Shown here piece by piece: positions 52,435 to 62,382 of a stretch of DNA of 64,000 nt. The notes below the pieces were generated by a model. The model made no database searches. It was not told the origin of the DNA and saw only the letters and a list, made by a program, of their open reading frames with translations. The translations under genes and the position numbers were made by a program. Location of the stretch: assembly GCF_017599305.1 (NCBI RefSeq), contig NZ_JAGFWR010000006.1:248001-312000 (forward strand), read 5' to 3'. The DNA comes from Micromonospora antibiotica (GTDB lineage: Bacteria > Actinomycetota > Actinomycetes > Mycobacteriales > Micromonosporaceae). Position 1 is the first letter of the stretch. Each line of letters opens with the position of its first letter.

Positions 52435-53646
52435 CTATGTGGCGCTCCGGTTAGTCCAGTTCCACCAACTCCCGTTCCACCACCGACTCCACAGATTGCC
52501 GCTGGTGTCGAGCACGAAGAGCGCCGGCCGGCTTGAATCCTGCGGCGCGACCACGGCGGAGCCACCCCCCGCCGGCCGGAACGGAGGGTTCTGGTCACTC
52601 CAGTACCAGTTCGACCCGTCCCAGTAGTTGATCCACAACCCGCCCTCATCAGTACGGTAAAAGGAGAACGGGGAGCTGCCATCGACCGAGAGGACACCGA
52701 GCGGGGCGGTCACCAGCGTCTCCCCGGGAGGTGAGCCCAAATTGTGCCACTGCCATCCGGCCCCGGACCGCCAGCGCAGCCAGGCGTTACGGTCGGAGCC
52801 GAGGACGAAGAGGTACGGGCGGGCATCCGGCACCACCTGGATCGCATTCCGCGCACCGAACGCGTTACTGCCGGAGTCGAGGTTGACGCCGGGGTTCCCC
52901 AGGTCGTTCCAGATCGCGGCCCGACCGTCGACCCGGGCACTCCAGAGGTGTCCGTCGTTGCCGACGACGTAGACCTGCGGGGTGCCCCCCTCCAGCAGCA
53001 CGCCGAGCGGCCCGTAGGCGGAGACGCCGTCGGGGGGTGAGCCGAGGTTGGCCCAGGACCACACCGAACCGTTCCACCAGTTCACCCAGGTCGCCTCGTC
53101 GCCGTCGCTGCGCACGAAGACGTACGGGCTGCTGCCGCCTACGGCGACGGCGGCGAAGCTCGGCCAACTCACGAAGTTCGCACCAGGCGGCGCACCCTGG
53201 TTGCGCCACTGCCAGGTGGAGGACGACCGCCACAGGCTCCAGAGGTTGCCGTCGGTGCCGAGGACAAAGGCGTACGGCCGGCCGAAGTTGTCGACGATGG
53301 TCACCCCGACCGGCATCCGGATCCCGACCCCCGGCGGTGTGCCCATGTTGGACCAGTTCCACCCCTCGGTCTGGTCCTGCCAGTTGATCCAGAGGTTCCC
53401 GTCGGTGCCGATGCTGAAGACGTACGGATACCGGTCACCCACGGCGACCGTGCCGACGATGTTCCGCACCGGGGGTGGGGTGATGGTAGCGGCGGACCTG
53501 GTGAGGAGCTGACCGCCGGCGACCGGTCGCGTCGCCTCCCGTTCCGGCTCGGCCGCTGCGGCCGTCGGGGTCGTGCCCATCGTGACGGCCAACGCGACGG
53601 TCGCGACCGTCGCCAGCATCCGGCGGACCAAGGTGCTGCCTCTCAT
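52435..53646 (-). CDS. Secreted beta-propeller (PLL/tachylectin-like) protein
   Basis: A 403-residue exported protein. A Sec signal peptide (MRGSTLVRRMLATVATVALAV, cleavage near TAAAAEP at about residue 32) is followed by about seven blades with a repeated pattern: P-Y-V-F-x-x-G-x-D-G-N-L-W-x-x-W ... W-x-W-x-N-x-G-x-P-P-G. The Trp-rich repeats are typical of PLL-like or tachylectin-type propellers, which bind fucose, GlcNAc or other sugars between blades. No catalytic residues of sialidases or peptidases are recognised. The ATG follows GAGAGGAC. Probably an extracellular sugar-binding protein; ligand unknown. Confidence 0.85.
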   Translation of the reverse strand: MRGSTLVRRMLATVATVALAVTMGTTPTAAAAEPEREATRPVAGGQLLTRSAATITPPPVRNIVGTVAVGDRYPYVFSIGTDGNLWINWQDQTEGWNWSNMGTPPGVGIRMPVGVTIVDNFGRPYAFVLGTDGNLWSLWRSSSTWQWRNQGAPPGANFVSWPSFAAVAVGGSSPYVFVRSDGDEATWVNWWNGSVWSWANLGSPPDGVSAYGPLGVLLEGGTPQVYVVGNDGHLWSARVDGRAAIWNDLGNPGVNLDSGSNAFGARNAIQVVPDARPYLFVLGSDRNAWLRWRSGAGWQWHNLGSPPGETLVTAPLGVLSVDGSSPFSFYRTDEGGLWINYWDGSNWYWSDQNPPFRPAGGGSAVVAPQDSSRPALFVLDTSGNLWSRWWNGSWWNWTNRSAT

Positions 53647-54033
53647 TGTGTCCTCTCGTGGCAGGAGCGATGCATTGAATCATGAGGATCGCTCGCGTAG
53701 CCACAGTCGAGAAGCCGATCCGGTCGACTTCCCGACCCAGGATCCACCGGCCCCTGAGCACGCACGGCCACCTGAACTCACTTCGCGAGCCGACGCACAC
53801 CTGACCATCGTGTTCGCCGCCTGGCCGCATCGCGCTGGACCGCCCGCCGCTGCCGCACCATCACTGCCGCCGACCCCTACCAGCCGAACTCCGTACCACT
53901 CTCGGGGCCAGCCACAGCACGTGCGACACACCCGATCAGCCCACATCCCCAACGCTCTGTGGTCAGCAGTACACAACTGACGCACTCGCGGCGCTCGTCG
54001 GGAGCACCGGTCGCTACCTCGCCGTGGGTGGGT
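53647..54033. other. Gene-free region upstream of the propeller gene
   Basis: A 387-base gap. The 60 bases next to the propeller start are AT-richer (around 53670-53695) and could hold its promoter. No convincing consensus, repeat or RNA structure was seen in the rest. Confidence 0.35.
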
Positions 54034-56523
54034 TCACACCTCAACGGACACGGTCGGAGGGCGTGTCGTCGAATGTCGCGACGTGGGTCCGGTGCCATGG
54101 GCGGTGACTTTGGTCCGGACGCTACCGGCGCTGGGATGATCGAGGCCGGTAAGTAGTTCGAGGGCCTTGTGCCACGACCGTGAGGCGTTGACGCTGTCGC
54201 CCATGTCGTGCTGGGTGTCGCCGAGGTGGTCGAGTGCCTCCGCCTCGCTGAACTGGTCGCCCAACTCCCGGTGCACGTCCACCGCCTGCTCGTAGCAGAC
54301 GACGGCTTGGGCGTGCTGGCCGAGGTGGTGGTGGATGTGGCCGAGGCTGTCCAGGGTCATTCCCTGACCGGCCCGGTCGTTGAGCTCTCGCAGGAGGACG
54401 AGGGCTCGTTCGCAGTAGACCAGGGCCTGTGCGTGGTCGCGGAGCAGGGTGAGGTGCCAGCCGATCGCGTTGTGGCATCTGGCCTGCCCGAGCCGGTGGC
54501 CGGTTTCGCGGTACAGGTCAAGGGCTCGGTGGTCGTGTCGGAGAGCCTGCTTCAGGTCACCCCGTCGCTCACACGTGATGGACAGGGTGTTGTGGATGTG
54601 GGCCTGTTCAGTGCGGTCACCGGCCAGGACGGCGAGATCCAGGCCGCGATGGAGCTGGGTGTCGGCGTCGTCGAACCGGTACAGCCGCGTGTACGCGCGG
54701 CCGAGCTGGCGGTGGGCGCGCGCCTCCATGACCCGATCGGCCACCCGGGCTGCGGCCGCGATCGCGGTTCGCCAGATCACCAGCCCGTCGTGCCAGTGCC
54801 CCCGACGGTCCAGGAAGACCGTTACAGCCTGGGCGAGTTGTCCGACCTGTGCCTCCCGGCCGGTGGTGGCGTGGTCGATGATGTTGAGCAGGACAGCGCG
54901 TTCACTGGTGAACCAGTCGAGTGCGCGCTGGTAGTCGGTGAACTGTTCCGGTACGGTCCCCTCGGCCGGCGGGGCCGGCTCGGTGTGGTCCGTCGCGGGG
55001 TCCAGCAGCTGATTGGCGTTGTACGCCGTGTGCAGGTAGTGGTCGAAGATCCGGCCGATGGCCGCCCGCCGGTCCGATTCGGATTCGGTGGACCGGGCCA
55101 GGTGCGCGGCGTAGTCACGCATCAGGTCGTGCCAGGTGTGCCGGCCGGGATGACGCTCGGCGGTGAGGCTCGCCGAGATCAGTTCGAGCAGTGACGACCG
55201 TGCCTCGGGGAGGGGAACGGCGGCGAGGCTGCCCGCGGCCGCGACGGTGACATCCGGACCCGGGTGGAGGCTCAGCAGCCGGAACAGGCGGGCCGCCGGT
55301 GGGGTCAGTGCCTGATAGGACCAGGAGAACACTGCCCGGACGTCGGTTTGCGGGTCGCCGTCCCCGAAGACGTCCAACCGGCCCGGTACGTCTGCCAGTT
55401 CCCGGACCACGGCGGCCAGCGGCAGCTCCAGGTACATCGCTGCGCGGGCGGCGACCACGGCCAGTGCCAGTGGTAGCCGAGCGCAGCGGTCGACGATCTC
55501 GTCGACCGCTGTGGGTTCGGCGGTGACCCGGTCGAGGCCGAGCCGGTCGGTCAGCGCATCCTGGGCCTCCACGGTGGTGAACAGGTCCAGCATGAGCGGG
55601 TGAGCACCCTCGACGGCCACCAGGCTGGAGAGCCGGTTGCGACTGGTGATCACGACCAGGCAGCCGGGTGCGGCGGGCAACAACGGACGCACCTGGACGG
55701 CGTCGCGGGCGTTGTCCAACACGATCAGCATGCGCTTATCGGCGAGCAGACTGCGGTAGAGCGCCGCCTGGGCGTCCAGATCGGCGGGGATCCGGCTTGG
55801 CGGCACCTCAAGGGCGTCGAGGAGACGACGGACCGCCTCGGCCGGGTCCACCGCCCGGCCGCCGGGGTCGAAGCCACGCAGGTCCACGTACAACTGCCCG
55901 TCACGGAACCGGCCGGCTACCCGGTGCGCCCAGCACACGGCCAACGTGGTCTTGCCCACCCCCGCCGTGCCACCGATGGCGACGATCACCACCGTGCCGG
56001 CGCGGGCGCTCATCTCGGCCAGGGCGTCCAGCGTCGCCAGCTCGTGGGCGCGACCCGTGAAGTGGCGCACCGCCAACGGAAGCTGTCGGGGAACCGGCAT
56101 GCCGCCCGGGTAGTCGGCACCGCCGCCGCCGGGATCCGCTGGCGCGGCGGACTTCTCGCTGAAGGCGTACTCCAGCAGGGTGTATCGGGGGCGCCAGTGC
56201 TCTTCGATGCCGGTTGCCACCGACAGCCGGTCCAGCCGGCCGTGCTCGTCGGCGTACCGGTGGCAGTTGGTGACCAGGCCCCTGATCAGTTCCCAGTCGG
56301 GAAGTCGCCGGATCTGGCCATTCAGCACGGCCGCGAGCTGAGTCTTACCGCGCCCGAGCTGCAGCTCCAAGGCCCGCAGACTCGGTCCACCGGCCTGCCT
56401 CCGCAGGCTCCGTAGATCATCACACAATCGCCGCAGGAGCTGCGGGGCGGATTCAGCGGCCAACTGTGGGCCTCCGGTGTGTACGCCGCCGTCCGCTCTT
56501 TCCCACGGACAGCGCGCATTCAC
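54034..56523 (-). CDS. STAND regulator: HTH, NB-ARC ATPase and TPR repeats
   Basis: An 829-residue regulator of the STAND class. Residues about 25-110 resemble an XRE-like helix-turn-helix (LRRLCDDLRSLRRQAGGPSLRALELQLGRGKTQLAAVLNG in two helices). The NB-ARC ATPase follows with Walker A GGTAGVGKTT (about 182), Walker B MLIVLDNARD (about 262) and GLPL-like RLPLALAVVAAR. The C-terminal 300 residues are TPR units (HRQLGRAYTRLYRFDDA, then HNTLSITCERRGDL, and so on). Such proteins act as ligand-gated switches of secondary metabolism or antibiotic genes. No SARP DNA-binding domain is present, unlike its neighbours. The target is unknown. Confidence 0.88.
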   Translation of the reverse strand: MNARCPWERADGGVHTGGPQLAAESAPQLLRRLCDDLRSLRRQAGGPSLRALELQLGRGKTQLAAVLNGQIRRLPDWELIRGLVTNCHRYADEHGRLDRLSVATGIEEHWRPRYTLLEYAFSEKSAAPADPGGGGADYPGGMPVPRQLPLAVRHFTGRAHELATLDALAEMSARAGTVVIVAIGGTAGVGKTTLAVCWAHRVAGRFRDGQLYVDLRGFDPGGRAVDPAEAVRRLLDALEVPPSRIPADLDAQAALYRSLLADKRMLIVLDNARDAVQVRPLLPAAPGCLVVITSRNRLSSLVAVEGAHPLMLDLFTTVEAQDALTDRLGLDRVTAEPTAVDEIVDRCARLPLALAVVAARAAMYLELPLAAVVRELADVPGRLDVFGDGDPQTDVRAVFSWSYQALTPPAARLFRLLSLHPGPDVTVAAAGSLAAVPLPEARSSLLELISASLTAERHPGRHTWHDLMRDYAAHLARSTESESDRRAAIGRIFDHYLHTAYNANQLLDPATDHTEPAPPAEGTVPEQFTDYQRALDWFTSERAVLLNIIDHATTGREAQVGQLAQAVTVFLDRRGHWHDGLVIWRTAIAAAARVADRVMEARAHRQLGRAYTRLYRFDDADTQLHRGLDLAVLAGDRTEQAHIHNTLSITCERRGDLKQALRHDHRALDLYRETGHRLGQARCHNAIGWHLTLLRDHAQALVYCERALVLLRELNDRAGQGMTLDSLGHIHHHLGQHAQAVVCYEQAVDVHRELGDQFSEAEALDHLGDTQHDMGDSVNASRSWHKALELLTGLDHPSAGSVRTKVTAHGTGPTSRHSTTRPPTVSVEV

Positions 56524-56859
56524 CTGCGCCGCACAGTTCGAGTGTCCGCAGCTGTCCGGGATCCACGAATGTCAGTGTAGCGAACGATCATAGTGATTCA
56601 TCGACATCCATGCTGACGAGAGGATCGCGATCATGCCGCCGACCTACCACATCGGGTGTCGGCCGCTCAGGTCGCCTGCCTTCGCCGGCGAAACTCCTCC
56701 CTGGTCGAGAAATTTGACCAGACCTTACCGGACAGTCTCATTCGTCCTTCGTACCGCGTCCCGGGTATCCACATGAACCACCCATCGTGGACTAGGGCCA
56801 CCGAATGGTCTTATCCACGTCTGGGCCGGAATTCGTTGCGGCACCGAGCAGCCGCTGCG
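56524..56859. other. Intergenic region upstream of the STAND gene
   Basis: About 336 bases without a gene, AT-richer than average around 56570-56625. On the minus strand a TACACT hexamer lies near 56573-56578 and could be a -10 for the STAND gene, without a good -35. Nothing else recognised. Confidence 0.3.
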
Positions 56860-57378
56860 CGGTTTCGCATTCTTGACCGACTGGAGGTCATGGGCGGGAC
56901 CCGCCAATCGCCGTCCGCGTCGCAGCAGAGGATTAATCTCTTCAGGTTGTTGCTCGAACCTGACCGGGTGATGTCCGTCGAACGCCTGGTGGACGCCGTC
57001 TCGCCTACCGCGCCACCGTCGGCAACCAGAGAGCAGATCCAGATCTGCGTCTCGGCCATCAGGCGGACGCTCGGCCGCCGGTGGCAACTCCGACGCCATC
57101 GTGACGCGCCCACCGGGTCACTCGATCCGCTGCGTCGTACGGGGGTCGGACCTGATGGCGTCAGCGCCCGGCGCGGACTTGCCCGATACCGCCTGGATGA
57201 CGCGGTGAACGCCCTACGTGACGCGTTACGGTTGTGGCCCCGCACCGCCCCGCTGGCGGGAGGTCGCCGCCAGCTCGTCCAGCACATCGACACTCAGCTG
57301 GTCGAACGGCGGCTTACCACGGCCGGGATGCACGTCGACGCACGGCTCCGGCTCGGCCCGCACAACGAACTGATCGAC
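56860..57378 (+). pseudogene. Decayed SARP regulator remnant
   Basis: One open frame here contains recognisable pieces of a SARP protein in order: a winged-helix start (RFRILDRLEVMGG, then LFRLLLEPDRVMSVERLVDAVSP, then QICVSAIRRTLG) and, after a degenerate stretch (57084-57177) without similarity, BTAD helices (LARYRLDDAVNALRDALRLWPR, then VDARLRLGPHNELI). The middle of the DNA-binding domain, the rest of the BTAD and all ATPase/TPR parts are missing. No start or Shine-Dalgarno fits. It lies directly upstream of an intact SARP gene in the same orientation and seems to be an eroded tandem duplicate. Confidence 0.65.
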
Positions 57379-57544
57379 GGCGGCGAGGCGTCCCCCGCGG
57401 TGTCGACGGCTCACTCCCCCGGGCCCCACCGCCCGCTGACGGACCGCCACGACGGGACCTCGCACCTGTCGAGCGACCACGGGATCGTCCGCCACGACGC
57501 GGAACGTCCACCTCGTGCCCATCACGTCGAAATGGCTTCGGGTT

Positions 57545-60500
57545 ATGCACTTCAGGATCCTTGGTTCGCTCGACGTCTCACTTGGTCGAATGGCTTTACC
57601 GTTTCCCAACGGCCGCCAGCGAACCGTGCTGGCGATGCTCCTCATGCAGGAAGGAAACCTCGTATCGCTCGACCGGATCACTGAGGGGATATGGGGAGAG
57701 GATCCACCCGTCACCGCCAAGGGGCAGATCCATACCTGCATCTCCGCTTTGCGGCGTCAGCTGCGAAAATTCGGTTACGGCCAGGTGATCGCCACCAGCC
57801 TGGTTGGCTATACGATCCACCTTCCCGCCGAGTCGCTCGACTCCGCTGTGTTCCGCCGGCTGGTCGACTCCGGCCGTGAACTGGCTGCTGCCGGGAAGAT
57901 CATGGACGCGGCAGCCGAGCTTCGTGCCGCGCTCGCGCTCTGGCGCGGCCCGGCGGTAGCCTCGGACGTCGAGAGCGGGTTGGTCAGAACGATGGCGATC
58001 CGGCTTGAAGAGGAACAAATCAGGACTACCGAAGAGTGTATCGAGCTCGAGCTCAAACTCGATCGGCATCACGAACTCGTGGCCGAGTTGAGTGAGCTCG
58101 TCCGAGTTCACCCATTGCGGGAGTCGCTGAGAGCGTTGCACATGCTCGCCCTGTACCGGTCAGGCCGGCAAGCAGACGCCCTTGAGTCGTTCCAGGAAAT
58201 CCGGGCCATCCTCAGGGAAGAAATCGGCCTGGAGCCGTCGGACCAGCTCGACAGGCTGCACAAGTCCTTCCAGGAACGGGTCGACTCGCGGCCAGTCGCG
58301 CCCCGGACCGGTCTCGGGCCGGAACCCACCGGCAGGGTTGACGCCGTTGTCCCCCGACAGCTTCCGCCGACTGTCGCCGACTTCACCGGTCGAGAGGAAC
58401 TGGTCGACACCGTCATCGCGAAGCTCTCCGGATCGGCGTCCGGGGAAGGCCGGCGATACATGCCTGTCGTGTGCCTCAACGGTAATGGGGGCGTCGGTAA
58501 GACGACCCTGGCCATACACGTGGCACACGCCGTCCATCATCTGTATGACGGAGGCGCGATCTTCGTCCAGCTCCCCGGCAGCGACGGTCATCGCAGCGAC
58601 CCGCTGGACGTGCTGGCCAAGCTGCTCGGCTCGCTCGGCTTCCCCCTGGCGGCACTTCCGGAGGAGCCCGGACACCGGATGGCCGCCTACCGCAGCTGGC
58701 TCGGCGATCGCAAGGTCCTGATCCTGCTCGATGACGCCGACAGTGCGGCCAGCGTCACGACGCTGATGCCAGGAAACTCCAACTGCTGTGTGCTCGTCAC
58801 GAGCCGCTACCCGCTCACCAGCCTGCCCGGTGCCGTACACGTCCAGGTGGAGAACCTGGACGAGGCAGCCTGCGTCGAGCTGCTCGGCAAGATAGTCCCC
58901 CCTGAACGCGTGGCCGCCGAGTCCGACATGGCACTCGAACTGGTCAGGCTGTGCGGGTGCCTGCCGCTCGCCGTGCGGATCGTCGCCGCCAAGCTGGTGA
59001 AGTGGCCGCACCGGAGCATCGCGCAGATGGTCTCCCGCATGAAGGACGAAACTCGGCGACTTGACGAGCTGACCCTCGGTGACATGAGCGTCAGGGCCAC
59101 GATCGCTTCCTCGCACGGTGGCCTCAGCCAGGGTGCGCGGCAGCTGTTCACCAGGCTCGCGCTCCTCGGCCCGGCGGACTTCGCATCCTGGGTCTGCGCT
59201 CCGTTGCTCGATGCCGACAGTGACTCGGCGGCCGACCTGCTTGACGAACTCGTCGCGGCCCGTCTCGTTGAGGTGAGGGCGGACGACACGGGCCGATACC
59301 GGTTCCGACTGCACGCTCTGGTGCGCATCTTCTCCCTGGAGCGGCTGGCAGCGGACGAGGTGCCGAGCGAGCGTCGTGCCGCGCTGTCCCGACTGTCGTC
59401 CTGCTGGCTTTCCCTCGCCGTGGACGCCCACCGCCGCGTCTACGGCGGTGAGGGGCCGCGCTGTGCCGCGCAGTTGTGGATGCTGCCGGCCAACGTACGC
59501 GATCAACTCGTGGCGGACCCGCTTGGTTGGCTCCGGCTGGAGAGCGCGGGGCTGGTTCTCGCCGTGTCCCAAGCAGCTCATCTCGGACTGGACGAGGTGT
59601 GCTGGGGGCTGGCTGTCGCCCTGGTCGCACTGTTCGAATCCGATCACCGGTTAGAGGACTGGCTGCGAACGCACGAGACAGCGCTGGACGCCGTCAGGCG
59701 GACGGGTAACAAGCGCGGTGAGGCCGCGTTGCTGTACTCGCTGGGGACGATGACGCTCAACAGCGGCGTGCAGGACGCCACGTCCACCCTCGAGTCCGCC
59801 CTGCGCCTCTGCGAGGAAATCGGCGATGCGGCGGGCCGGGCCCGGGCTCTCGGTGCGCTCGCGTTCGCTGACCGAATGGCCGGTCGGTTCGACCGGGCAC
59901 TGCGGGGCTACCGGCGGGCTCTGGCCGACCACCGGTCCGTCGGTGACCAGGTAGGCGAGGTCGATGCGCTGGGCAACATGGCGCAGATCTACATGGACAG
60001 GGAACTCTGGGACGATGCCAGGCTGCTCCTTGACCAGGCGGTTGCCAGGAGCGCCACGCAGGCGCGCACAGCCGCCCGGGTCGAGCACCGGCTCGGTGCC
60101 TTCCACCTCCGCACGGGGAACTGGCGAAACGCTGAGGAGTCGTTCATCAGGGTGCTGGCACGGGCGCGGGAGTGCGGTGACACGGTGGGTGAGGCGCACG
60201 CGTTGGCCGCTCTCGGCTCACTCATGACTCGCCGGGGACAGTACGAGTCCGCGCAGGTCACCCTGTCTGCCGCGCTCGCACTGTCGCGGGGCATGGCCGG
60301 CGGTCTGACCAGTGGCCGGGTGCTGCTGTCATTCGTCGAGTTCTGCGTTGTCGTCGGAGACTGGGACCGCGCCGCCACCCTGATCGGCGAGGCGCTGATG
60401 ACCTTCAGTGAAACAGGCCCGATTCCGGTGCTCCGTGCCAGGTTCCTTGAGTTCAAGGCCCACGTGGAGGCGAGTTTGGGAAATCCCCGGGCTGCGGACG

Positions 60501-60610
60501 CAGCCCGGGCCGAGGCCCTTGGTATCACCCAGCAGTACGGCTCCGGCATCGCGTCGGACCATCACGACGGCTATCGACTGTGTAGCGGCGCCTCATTGGA
60601 CTGGCCTTGA
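57545..60610 (+). CDS. AfsR-type SARP regulator (DBD-BTAD-NB-ARC-TPR)
   Basis: A 1021-residue pathway-type activator. DNA-binding winged helix (MHFRILGSLDVSLG, then GQIHTCISALRRQLRKFG, residues 1-95), BTAD (LRAALALWRGPAVASDVE, then HPLRESLRALHMLALYRSGRQADALE, about 110-250), NB-ARC ATPase with Walker A GNGGVGKTT (about 313) and Walker B VLILLDDADS (about 389), and TPR repeats over the last 330 residues (GNMAQIYMDRELWDDARLLLDQA). The architecture equals AfsR. The start at 57545 gives the standard N-terminus; longer in-frame starts add MPITSKWLRV. It converges on the condensation gene with a 40-base overlap of ends and is a good candidate activator of that cluster. Confidence 0.9.
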   Translation: MHFRILGSLDVSLGRMALPFPNGRQRTVLAMLLMQEGNLVSLDRITEGIWGEDPPVTAKGQIHTCISALRRQLRKFGYGQVIATSLVGYTIHLPAESLDSAVFRRLVDSGRELAAAGKIMDAAAELRAALALWRGPAVASDVESGLVRTMAIRLEEEQIRTTEECIELELKLDRHHELVAELSELVRVHPLRESLRALHMLALYRSGRQADALESFQEIRAILREEIGLEPSDQLDRLHKSFQERVDSRPVAPRTGLGPEPTGRVDAVVPRQLPPTVADFTGREELVDTVIAKLSGSASGEGRRYMPVVCLNGNGGVGKTTLAIHVAHAVHHLYDGGAIFVQLPGSDGHRSDPLDVLAKLLGSLGFPLAALPEEPGHRMAAYRSWLGDRKVLILLDDADSAASVTTLMPGNSNCCVLVTSRYPLTSLPGAVHVQVENLDEAACVELLGKIVPPERVAAESDMALELVRLCGCLPLAVRIVAAKLVKWPHRSIAQMVSRMKDETRRLDELTLGDMSVRATIASSHGGLSQGARQLFTRLALLGPADFASWVCAPLLDADSDSAADLLDELVAARLVEVRADDTGRYRFRLHALVRIFSLERLAADEVPSERRAALSRLSSCWLSLAVDAHRRVYGGEGPRCAAQLWMLPANVRDQLVADPLGWLRLESAGLVLAVSQAAHLGLDEVCWGLAVALVALFESDHRLEDWLRTHETALDAVRRTGNKRGEAALLYSLGTMTLNSGVQDATSTLESALRLCEEIGDAAGRARALGALAFADRMAGRFDRALRGYRRALADHRSVGDQVGEVDALGNMAQIYMDRELWDDARLLLDQAVARSATQARTAARVEHRLGAFHLRTGNWRNAEESFIRVLARARECGDTVGEAHALAALGSLMTRRGQYESAQVTLSAALALSRGMAGGLTSGRVLLSFVEFCVVVGDWDRAATLIGEALMTFSETGPIPVLRARFLEFKAHVEASLGNPRAADAARAEALGITQQYGSGIASDHHDGYRLCSGASLDWP

Positions 60611-62382
60611 GCGTCTGGCAGCCCGCTCCTTCCCGACCCCGCGCTTGTCGCCGGCCAACCGACGGGGTTGTCGACACCGACCGGAACTGCGTCGCAGACG
60701 ACGTAACGGCGCGGCGTCATCGCTGACGGGTGTGCCGGTAGCGCGGCCATGCACCGTGCGTGAGCCTGCTCCGGCGTCCGGACGGAATCGGAAGCCTCGA
60801 CATACGCCACCAGCGGCTCGCCCGCCACCTGCGAGAAGATCCGCGCACTGGCTGGCGCGAACGCGTCGTCGAGGAGCCCCTGGACCTCAGCCAGGTCGAC
60901 CCACTGGACATCGGTCCTGGCCCAGCTCGAGTCCCGACGGACCGGCTCCATCTGAAGGACCTCGACGATACCCTCGTGATCAAGGTCGACGCCGGCTGCC
61001 GCCACCAGGAGACGCTCAACGGCCTGCAGCAACGATGTCAGGTGTTCCGCCGGCACCCGGCCGAGGTCGGAACTCCAGCCACCCAGTTCCACCTCGCCTT
61101 CCAGCCTGGAAACATCGAATCGGACGGGTGTCGCCAGACGGAACGGCATAGGGTGACGGCGCAGTCGGGTCCGACTCAGCATGGCGTTCAGGTACTCGGG
61201 CGATGGTGGATGTTCCTCCACAGGCACACCGCTTTCGATGACACTGCAGTTGTAGATGGCATCGAAACAGAAGAACACACCACGGTCATGCGCTATCCGG
61301 TTGCCGACTTCTTCGAGCTCATATGCGTCGTAAACGCCGTGCATGCACCCTTTCAGCATGCCACTCCATGCGTTTCTCACCAGTTCGTCGAAGCTCGCTG
61401 AGCCGACATCGATGGCGGCGACGCCTGTTTGGGCGAGCGTGCCGACGTAGTCGTAGAGGTGGCGCTCAAAGCGGTTCGAGGGCATCACCGGAAAGACTAT
61501 TTCGCGATAGCCGGTACGCACGGAGAGCACGGCGCACACCGCAGCAAGCAGGCAGCTGGACCGGCTGGTTCGCGTGCGTGCGCCCACGCACTGCGCGGCC
61601 AGTGCGGCGGCCGGTGACGACATGAAGACGCCCACTGTCTCGTCGCCATTCGCCTCGATGAGCGCAGGCCCCACAGAAGGTGTCAGGTAGAGCGGCGAGG
61701 GCATCACGGCAAGCTTGCTGCTCCAGTATTCCAGCGTCCTGCGACGCTTTGCACATTCACGCTCGGAGCGTTCGAGTTCCGCCTGATCCAGCGGCTGATG
61801 GCGAGGCGGTCCCACGACTCGGGCCGAGGGATCGCTGATGAGTTCAGCCAGCTCATGCTCGAGGATGTTCGCGCCAGCCCTGTCCACCGCCATGTGGGAG
61901 AACTCGACGAGGACCGCGCACACCACGTCAGCGCTCGCGGCGAGGGCAACTCGCAACTGGTGGCCGGCCAGCCGCTCCTGCGCGGTTCGTGGTGGAGTTG
62001 AGCTGGCCAGGTACCTGGCCAGCGCAGCCTCGACGTCAACCCGATCGGCCCGGTCGTCTTCCAGCGAACAGATGTCGACCATCAGCGTGCCTGCGGAGGA
62101 AACACGCTGACCTGGCGGCGGTCCGGTGACGAAGGACGTCCGCAGCACTTCGTGGCGAGCGACCAGGAGGGCAAGGCTGTCGGTGACATCCTCCACACTC
62201 GCCGTACCACTCAGGCTCACCGCACACGTCACGACAGGATACGGCTGGCCCTCCCTCGAACCGAAATCATCAATCCACTTCAGAATGTTGATCTGACCTA
62301 TGGTCAGTGGCCCCTGCCGGGCGGCCCCGGCGGAGAAATGTACGGGTACCGACGATCGCGGGGTGAGTTTGATGACTGACAT
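60571..62382 (-). CDS. Stand-alone condensation protein with adenylation-C-like tail
   Basis: A 603-residue protein. Residues about 30-460 match an NRPS condensation domain: LTIGQINILKWI at the N-terminal core, LLVARHEVLRTSF (C2-like), and the active-site segment FSHMAVDRAG (about residue 152), where HHxxxDG has become SHMAVDR, retaining the catalytic second His and the Asp. The last about 120 residues (LVAYVEASDSVRTPEQAHARC, then LPAHPSAMTPRRYVVCDAVPVGVDN) resemble the C-terminal subdomain of adenylation enzymes but without the preceding large subdomain or the catalytic NGKxDR Lys. Start 62382 has GGAGAA upstream; longer frames reach 62442. Divergent from an MFS exporter. A free-standing acyl- or aminoacyl-transferring enzyme of a cluster extending right is likely. 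Confidence 0.72.
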   Translation of the reverse strand: MSVIKLTPRSSVPVHFSAGAARQGPLTIGQINILKWIDDFGSREGQPYPVVTCAVSLSGTASVEDVTDSLALLVARHEVLRTSFVTGPPPGQRVSSAGTLMVDICSLEDDRADRVDVEAALARYLASSTPPRTAQERLAGHQLRVALAASADVVCAVLVEFSHMAVDRAGANILEHELAELISDPSARVVGPPRHQPLDQAELERSERECAKRRRTLEYWSSKLAVMPSPLYLTPSVGPALIEANGDETVGVFMSSPAAALAAQCVGARTRTSRSSCLLAAVCAVLSVRTGYREIVFPVMPSNRFERHLYDYVGTLAQTGVAAIDVGSASFDELVRNAWSGMLKGCMHGVYDAYELEEVGNRIAHDRGVFFCFDAIYNCSVIESGVPVEEHPPSPEYLNAMLSRTRLRRHPMPFRLATPVRFDVSRLEGEVELGGWSSDLGRVPAEHLTSLLQAVERLLVAAAGVDLDHEGIVEVLQMEPVRRDSSWARTDVQWVDLAEVQGLLDDAFAPASARIFSQVAGEPLVAYVEASDSVRTPEQAHARCMAALPAHPSAMTPRRYVVCDAVPVGVDNPVGWPATSAGSGRSGLPDAQGQSNEAPLHSR

